Positions 21,748-26,818 of a DNA stretch of 26,818 nt are shown piece after piece. The stretch comes from Chara braunii (taxonomy: Eukaryota > Streptophyta > Charophyceae > Charales > Characeae), in assembly GCA_003427395.1 (NCBI GenBank), contig BFEA01000250.1:836077-862894 (forward strand). The letters run 5' to 3'. A program made the position numbers and the translations under genes. How positions within the stretch are numbered: the first letter of the stretch is position 1; each line of letters starts with the position of its first letter. The notes beneath the pieces were generated by a model. The model made no database searches, was not told the origin of the DNA, and worked only from the letters and a program-made list of their open reading frames with translations.

Positions 21748-22560
21748 GCAGAGTGGATTCAGTGCACGGCGGCAAAATAAAGAATTGCAGAGCGGATTCG
21801 GTGCACGGCGGCAAAATAAAGAATTGCAGAGCGGATTCGGTGCACGGCGGCAAAAATACCAAATTGCAGAGCGGATTCGGTTGACAACGGCAAAATAAAG
21901 AATTGCAGAGTGGATTCGGCGCACGGCAAAACAAAAAAAAATCGCAGAGCGGATTCGGCGCATGGCAAAACAAAAAAATCGCAGAGCGGATTCGGCGCAC
22001 AGCAAAACAAAAAAAAATTGCAGGGCGGATTCTGCGCACGGCAAAACAAAAAAAAANAATTTGCAGAGCGGATTCGGCGCACGACAAAACAAAAAAAATT
22101 GCAGAGCGGATTCGGCGCACAGCAAAACAAAAAAAAATTGCAGAGCGGATTCAGCGCACGGCAAAACAAAAAAAAAAATTCAGAGCGGATTCGGTGCACG
22201 GCAAAACAAAAAAAAATTGCAGAGCGGATACGGCGCACGGCAAAACAAAAGAAAATTGCAGGGCAGATTTGGCGCACGGCAAAACGAAAAAAATTGCAGA
22301 GCGGATTCGGCGCACGGCAAAACAAAAAAAAATGCAGAGCGGATTCGGCCCACCGCAAAACAAAAAAAAAAAATTCCAAGAGCGGATTCGGCCCACGGCA
22401 AAACAAAAAAAAAAAAATTCCAAGAGCGGATTCGGCCCACGGCAAAACAAAAAAAAACCTTCCAAGAGCGGATTCGGCCCACGGCAAAACAAAAAACATT
22501 GCAGAGCGGATTCGGCGCACAGCAAAACAAAAAAAAATTGCAGAGCGGATTCGGGCCACT
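21748..22560 (+). repeat. 39-bp minisatellite, about 21 units
   Basis: Units begin GCAGAGCGGATTCGG and start at 21748, 21787, 21826, 21866, 21905, 21944, 21981, 22020, 22063, 22101, 22140, 22180, 22219, 22258, 22296, 22334, 22376, 22419, 22462, 22501 and 22540. Most are 37-43 bp, varying in an A run. Three variants are ordered along the array: early units end GGCGGCAAAATAAAGAATT, middle units GGCAAAACAAAAAAAAATT, and three late units begin CCAAGAGCGGATTCGGCCC. Because 39 is a multiple of three, long open frames appear in several phases on both strands; these are artefacts. Confidence 0.95.
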
Positions 22561-22752
22561 GGCCTTCCCCTCTGTGGCGCACTGGGCCCAGGTGGGAAAA
22601 AGGGTCTCGCACGGGGGCATCACGCGAGACCCTCTATTTCTTTAAGAAGAGTAAAAAAAGGATATGATGCTCAAAAGAATATTCTCCAGAATATTCTCCA
22701 GCCATGCTGTAACGAATTCACAGATGATGTCATTCACTTTGCTAACACATTC

Positions 22753-23205
22753 AAATGCTGTTTCCTTTCTGCCTCAGCAACTGAATTGGTTTTTCGAAAG
22801 TCTGGAAACGAGATTGCTTTTCCAGTGAGTGAAGCGATCTAAAAGTTCTTTTCAGAATGGTATTTGGGTGCCATGGACGATGAGATAAAATGGGTTAAGC
22901 TGTGTAGACAACTGATAGTGGATTGATTGTCGGTTATATTTCTCAAAGGATGAAAGCACAGGATGCCCATGCAAGGGGGTGCCAGGAAGGTGCATCCTGT
23001 GCTTTCATCCTTTGAGAAATATAACCGACAATCAATCCACTATCATTTGTCTACACAGCTTAACGCATTTTATCTCATCGTCCATGGCACCCAAATACCA
23101 TTCTGAAAAGAACTTTTAGAGCGCTTCACTCACTGGAAAAGCAATCTCGTTTCCAGACTTTCGAAAAACCAATTCAGTTGCTGAGGCAGAAAGGAAACAG
23201 CATTT
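22753..23205. repeat. Large inverted repeat: 214-bp arms, 25-bp spacer
   Basis: The left arm 22753-22966 and right arm 22992-23205 are reverse complements with three mismatches by my reading, about 98.6% identity and no gaps. The 25-bp spacer is 22967-22991. Outside the arms the flanks differ (ACATTC on the left, ATCGAC on the right) and show no clear target duplication. A transcript would fold into a long near-perfect hairpin. It could be a foldback element, a young inverted duplication able to feed small RNAs, or an assembly or read-chimera artefact. Confidence 0.92.
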
Positions 23206-23592
23206 ATCGACTTCCGGGCAGTGTTGCATACCCCAACAGTCGGCACCCCTTCACTGGTCGGCACCTACCAGTCGGGGGTTGTTGGCACCCCGCAAAACAA
23301 AATAAAAAAATCCCCATATTCTTTTCCCTGGGAGTCCGTAACCCCCAATAACCCGACCAACACCCTCATACCTGCCTGCAATACCCCCATACACCCCATC
23401 TGCACCCCCATACCTGCCCGCAATACCCTCATACCCCCCTCAATACCTCCTATAACACCCCTATACCCCCCTATACCCCCCCATATCCCCCCTATAACCT
23501 CCCCAACCCCCCACAAGTGGTTATGGCCTTATGGTTTTCTTATAAATTGAAGTGAAAAATGGGGGGTCGGTTAACCTTTTCTCCAACCCCCC
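23206..23592. repeat. C-rich low-complexity tract (G-rich on minus strand)
   Basis: From about 23339 to 23515 the sequence is built of CCCCCATA, CCCTATA and CAATACCC words. On the minus strand 23457-23493 gives four G runs of four or more separated by ATAT or TATA loops, a textbook G-quadruplex pattern. Upstream at 23230-23290 GTCGGCACC recurs four times. No gene. Confidence 0.75.
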
Positions 23593-23867
23593 CATCCCCA
23601 AAAGTTTCTCAGCGGATTTGGGCCGTACTCTGCAAGCGCAGTACAGCCCCCAACTCAGATTTGAAAAAAACTTAGCGGATGGGCTGGTTTCTGACTGGTC
23701 GGCAGACCGCCGACCGGTCAGCTCTACCAATTGGCTGCAAGACGGTCGGTGGTCGGGGTTCGCGGTCGGCAGGTATGCAACCCTGCTTGCCGGGGAATAG
23801 GAACCGGACTGACACTCCCCAGATTGGGTATGGAGCCAGGACCATAAGGCCCTGTTAAAAAAAAAAA
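23593..23867 (+). repeat. Poly(A)-ended dispersed repeat (SINE-like or LINE 3' end)
   Basis: It begins CATCCCCAAAAGTTTCTCAG and ends CCCTGTT plus 11 A. Its 5' part (to about 23788) matches 26625-26818 in reverse orientation, and its 3' part matches 19504-19610 in reverse orientation. A hairpin GACTGGTCGGC-AGACC-GCCGACCGGTC (23693-23719) is conserved in the 26.7-kb copy. The A tail suggests retroposition. I see no pol III boxes, so SINE is only one option. The true 5' end may lie a little to the left. Confidence 0.65.
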
Positions 23868-24892
23868 CAGCATAGAGAGAGTTACCCAGCCCATGTGGCA
23901 ACGCACATTTAAATGTTCGTAAACAGAGCATGAGTTACAATCCTGATGGAATCAGGTGGGGAAACTAATGCTAGGAGTCTTTAGGACCAGTAGGTGGTGC
24001 CCCCATCTAAAAATAAAAATAAAAATACAAGAACAGCAGAGAGAAGAGCAACCAAGAAGGAAGTGCTGACAATACAGGCTAGACAGACAGACAGACAGAC
24101 ATAGAAAGAGAGGGCATAAGGAGCAGAGGGATCCTTAGCCACAGCACCTGGATAGTACCAGTTCGTCCGTCAAATTCTTGAGTTGGATTGGAACTTCGAC
24201 GTCTACGATGCTGGTTGCCAGGAAACTCTCATCCTCCTAATTATGGGTGCTGCTTCACACTGGCGGCATTCCTGCCCTCAACCTTGGTGGAGGATGGGGA
24301 AGGAATCAAGAAAGTGAATCAGGAAAGGCGGACAATGGGGAGAGACAAATAAGGAGAAGAGAAAAATAATAAAAAGAAAGCAGCACATGAGGAAGTAACC
24401 TGCCCCAGGACCACAACGAAACATTAAGGCATCACGCATGCTTATCGGTTGGCTCTGCCATTACAGTGGTGAACGAGGAGTACTACTGCTACCTAATCAT
24501 ACATATTGTCACATACTAATGAACCAAGAGTGCATTCGCAAAACCTAAGATAAAATATATTAGAGGTCACAAAACACCAGGAGCTCGTGACAGCCTGTTT
24601 TATCAGACTTTCGGGAAATCATCAGTAGGCTGCATAGACCTGCCTACCAGACCAGGTAGCTCAGTCCGTCAGCACCGGAACTTGGGGCCTAACCGGGCTG
24701 TGGTACCTTGAGGTGCCGCCTTGAGGCCTCACAACAGTTATACAGACGTCGGACTTGATAAAACTTCAAACTTACAAAGGATTGTTGAAGGAGGCCGGAA
24801 CGTTGGGTAGGCTTTCATAAAACACTTAAATTTTTCAAAAAGTGATTACTGTGATTGTGATCATAAGACTGATCTGGGTTTCAAGGGTTTAC
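23868..24892. other. Unassigned intronic sequence
   Basis: Apart from a GACA microsatellite (24081-24101) and a tRNA-like stretch at about 24651-24720 that I do not accept as a tRNA, nothing is recognisable. No open frame is convincing. Confidence 0.35.
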
Positions 24893-25204
24893 CTCTGCTA
24901 GGACCTTACTCTGGTCTTTACGAGTCCGCAATTTCTGAGGTTCACGCTGGCCATTACTCACTTCGACTTCAACTCCACCACGATTCTTGTCCTTAAGGGT
25001 ACTAGTTTCTCCTTTCCCATCCTGAACCTTCAGTGTTGCCTTCGATCGAGTGTATGTCTTGTTGTATCCAGCATGAAGACAAGGATGTTTTAACACAGGA
25101 ATTGACTGCCATTTATCTACCGTAGATGGTGCAGCTTCCCGCATCAGTTGTAACACTGACTTTTCAAATGCATCGTTCAGCCCGAAACCTGAGTGTGAAT
25201 GCGC
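24893..25204 (-). CDS. Exon of a GDA1/CD39 nucleoside phosphatase (apyrase-like)
   Basis: This 312-bp minus-strand segment is 104 open codons. It is bounded by a strong acceptor (T-rich tract, TTTGCTTTGACAG, then GCG) and a donor (GCAGAG, then GTAAAC). It opens with AHSHSGFGLNDAFEKSV and carries VLKHPCLHAGYNKTYTR at about residues 35-51. These match the HS-x-x-GFGLN-x-A and PCL-x-x-GY motifs of GDA1/CD39 apyrases, which lie after the nucleotide-binding regions; plant APY6/7-type members are the closest I recall. The rest is charged, with many Lys and Glu, a variable linker in the family. Both ends are phase 0. The upstream exons with the DAGSTGTR-like and DLGG motifs are not in this window. 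No start codon is needed, as it is internal. Confidence 0.72.
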
Positions 25205-25249
25205 CTGTCAAAGCAAATAAAATAAAATAGAAGAAAAACAAAACAGACC

Positions 25250-25395
25250 CACAAAATAGCCAGACAAAAAGCTCAGTTGGTACACCCCTGAACTGTTGAA
25301 ATACAGACCTGAGTTCAAACTCCACAAAATAGCCAGACAAACAGCTCAGTTGGTACACCCCTGAACTGTTGAAATACAGACCTGAGTTCAAACTC
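25250..25395 (+). repeat. Tandem 73-bp repeat with tRNA-like pol III boxes
   Basis: Two units, 25250-25322 and 25323-25395, differ at one base. Each contains AGCTCAGTTGG, close to a tRNA A box, and GAGTTCAAACTCC, close to a B box, 35 bp apart between boxes. A full cloverleaf does not form convincingly. The leading words CCCACAAAATAGCCAGACAA recur at about 25516-25535. It is probably a tRNA-derived SINE fragment, duplicated. It sits about 45 bp upstream of the apyrase exon's acceptor. Confidence 0.55.
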
Positions 25396-26624
25396 CACTT
25401 GAAGCAGATGAGTAAAATACTGCAATTCAGCCAACAATTCTCAATTACCTAGGAAGGGTCAGTTCCATGATCATATCTCAAGGCCATCGCCCTTTTAAAA
25501 TAAACAAAAAACAGACCCACAAAATAGCCAGACAATCATCTGGAACAACGAGACAACAGAGTTTGCGATTTCCTTTTCCAGATTTTCTAAATTTGATGTA
25601 CACACAGTACAGCTACATAAAGAACAAGTCATCTGGAGCTCGCCAATTCTCAATTTTGCTGAAGCCTAAAAGTGGATACTTTCAATTTGTCGCACGAAAT
25701 TGAAAATGCGACGAACCTGTAGCCTCTGTATTTCGGTACTGTAGAGTCAGGGGGAGGTCCTGTAGTTTGGTCAGTCCCGCCCCAGGTAGAATCTGTCTAT
25801 CATAGGTCCGTTAGCCTAGTCCAGTCAGCCTGGTCCCAGATAGCATAAGATCCAGTAAGACAGTCGAGTCAAGCCCAGTCCAGTCCAGTTCAGTCCAGTC
25901 ACAGGCGAACTAATATTCTGGAAACATCAAGGCTGAGAGGCCCAAGCCGGCACAGCACCAGGTTAACTGGGTCTGCAAGTCTAAAGGCTGGAAGCTGAAT
26001 TGTCACATACAAAAGCACAGCAGCTGTTGTCGTCATTCGTTCATTCTGCTCATGCTTGTGTGGAAGAGTGCCGCTGCGTCGAAGAGCGACCAAGCAACGT
26101 GTGAAGCAGTCACTGGCAGACTACCGGTAGTCAGTCAATAGTCAACAGCCCATGGCACCAGAGCTGTAGACGTGCCATACCTGGAATCGGGGGAGACATG
26201 ACAGAGAGGGAAGAGGGAGGCCTGAGGGTCGAAGTGTCGGAGTTTACCCTTTCGTTGTTGATGCTGATGGTCATAGCCACCCAACCCAGATGTATACAAA
26301 GTTACAAACTCGATTGTATACGACAGTGAATTTCCGATAAGTCAAGCTCTCATACCAGGTGGCTTTGGATTTCATCTTCGTGTGTTGTGAAGTTCCAACT
26401 GGCAAACAACAAAGAACTTACTCAGAAGGACAAAAAAAGGGTGGAACCATGAGATTTTGGTTTGAACTTTGATGTCTGAAGTTCAGACTCGTTGCAAAAG
26501 CGACATATGATTGGCCTCATTTGGTCAGAAATCAGGTACCTTGATTTCTGCATGATAGTCCCACCTGAGGATCTGTAACACGTGCCATTTTTTCGCAAGC
26601 AAAAAGATACTAACCACTTCCTGC
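25396..26624. other. Unassigned sequence (upstream intron)
   Basis: From about 25797 to 25902 a degenerate CCAGT/CAGTC pentamer repeat occurs. The 27-bp match to the 25241 repeat is at 25508-25535. Open frames are short and unrecognised. I looked on the minus strand for the upstream apyrase motifs and did not find them. Confidence 0.35.
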
Positions 26625-26818
26625 AAAGCAGGGTTCCATACCTGCCGACCACCAACCCCGACCGCCCACAGTTTTGCAGCCGACCAGTAGGGCCGACCGG
26701 TTGGCGGTCTGCCGACCAGTCAGAAAACAGCCATCCACTGATGTTTTTCAAATCTGAGTTGAGGCTGTACTGCGCTTGCTGAGTTCAGCCCAAATCCGCT
26801 GAGAAACTTTTGGGGATG
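26625..26818 (-). repeat. Second copy of the 23.6-kb dispersed repeat, inverted
   Basis: Read on the minus strand from 26818 it begins CATCCCCAAAAGTTTCTCAG and follows 23593-23788 with roughly 75-80% identity by eye, keeping the CGGTC-rich hairpin (26695-26721). It diverges after CCCTGCTT, so the poly(A)-ended 3' part is absent. The copy may continue past the window edge. Confidence 0.7.

Larger units (their letters stand above)
14798..24892 (-). other. Inferred 10.1-kb intron of the apyrase-like gene
   Basis: On the minus strand the donor after GCAGAG (GTAAAC at 24892-24887) and the acceptor at 14798-14800 (TTTTTTGCAG) bracket 10,095 bp. The two flanking exons are both phase 0 at this junction and the protein motifs follow in family order. 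No other exon-like segment with apyrase motifs was seen inside. The interval is filled with a LINE on the opposite strand, minisatellites, a large inverted repeat and dispersed repeats. Undetected small exons inside would split it. Confidence 0.5.

Noticed and set aside
21903-22842. Long open frames of 227-310 codons (+) and 147-266 codons (-) around 21.6-22.8 kb
   Set aside because: They run through the 39-bp minisatellite, whose length is a multiple of three, in several frames and on both strands at once. The peptide repeats (AERIRRTAKQ and similar) mirror the DNA repeat.
24651-24720. tRNA-like stretch GGTAGCTCAGTCCGTCAGCA
   Set aside because: It has an A-box-like word and a plausible anticodon stem (CCGG/CCGG), but no acceptable B box, and the acceptor stem pairs at only about four of seven positions.
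25448-25491. 44-bp minus-strand mini-exon between TTTTAAAAG and GTAATT
   Set aside because: All three frames hit a stop within or at the end of the segment.
25899-26350. Upstream apyrase exon candidate with LYTSGLGGYD on the minus strand near 26300
   Set aside because: The phrase resembles the HS-x-x-GFGL motif, but that motif is already complete in the 24893-25204 exon and no proper splice borders surround it.

Overview
This is a repeat-dominated eukaryotic window, most consistent with the green plant lineage (streptophyte). The clues are a Ty3/gypsy chromovirus-type LTR element with a plant-style initiator-Met tRNA primer site, a plant-type LINE reverse transcriptase with a C-terminal CCHC-like zinc motif, plant telomere-type CCCTAAA motifs inside a tandem repeat, and two minus-strand exons of a GDA1/CD39 nucleoside phosphatase (apyrase) whose style recalls plant APY6/7-like proteins. 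The roughly 10-kb intron packed with transposons would suit a large-genome charophyte alga such as Chara, but that genus is a guess.

Layout. 1-1521: GC-rich sequence with a strong hairpin, a CT/CTT microsatellite and unassigned DNA, including one copy of a repeat family found again near 21 kb. 1527-10114: a complete but decayed Ty3/gypsy element on the minus strand (5' LTR 9064-10114, primer site 9046-9060, leader with about 11 copies of an ACGT-core motif, gag, protease, RT, RNase H, integrase, GPY/chromodomain-like tail, 3' LTR 1527-2548). 10326-10453 is a run of N. 10454-14100 is mostly unassigned, with palindromes, a degenerate minisatellite and a second CT microsatellite. 14609-14797 and 24893-25204 are the two host exons (minus strand), in compatible phase. 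The interval between them (24892 down to 14798) would be one intron. It holds a 5'-truncated LINE pseudogene on the plus strand (16221 to about 19310), a poly(A)-ended repeat fragment, a 160-bp tandem repeat with telomere-like motifs (19861-20341), a diverged repeat family (20711-21730), a 39-bp minisatellite of about 21 units (21748-22560), a 214-bp near-perfect inverted repeat (22753-23205), a C-rich/G-quadruplex-prone tract and a poly(A)-ended dispersed repeat (23593-23867). 25205-26818, upstream of the first exon, holds a tandem tRNA-like repeat and an inverted partner of the 23.6-kb repeat.

How it fits together: the only host gene I can support is the apyrase-like gene, transcribed right to left. 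Everything else is mobile or repetitive DNA, some of which (the hairpin, the antisense LINE, the minisatellite) would be transcribed within the gene's pre-mRNA if the intron model holds. No complete intact gene is visible; gypsy and LINE coding regions carry multiple stops and frameshifts.
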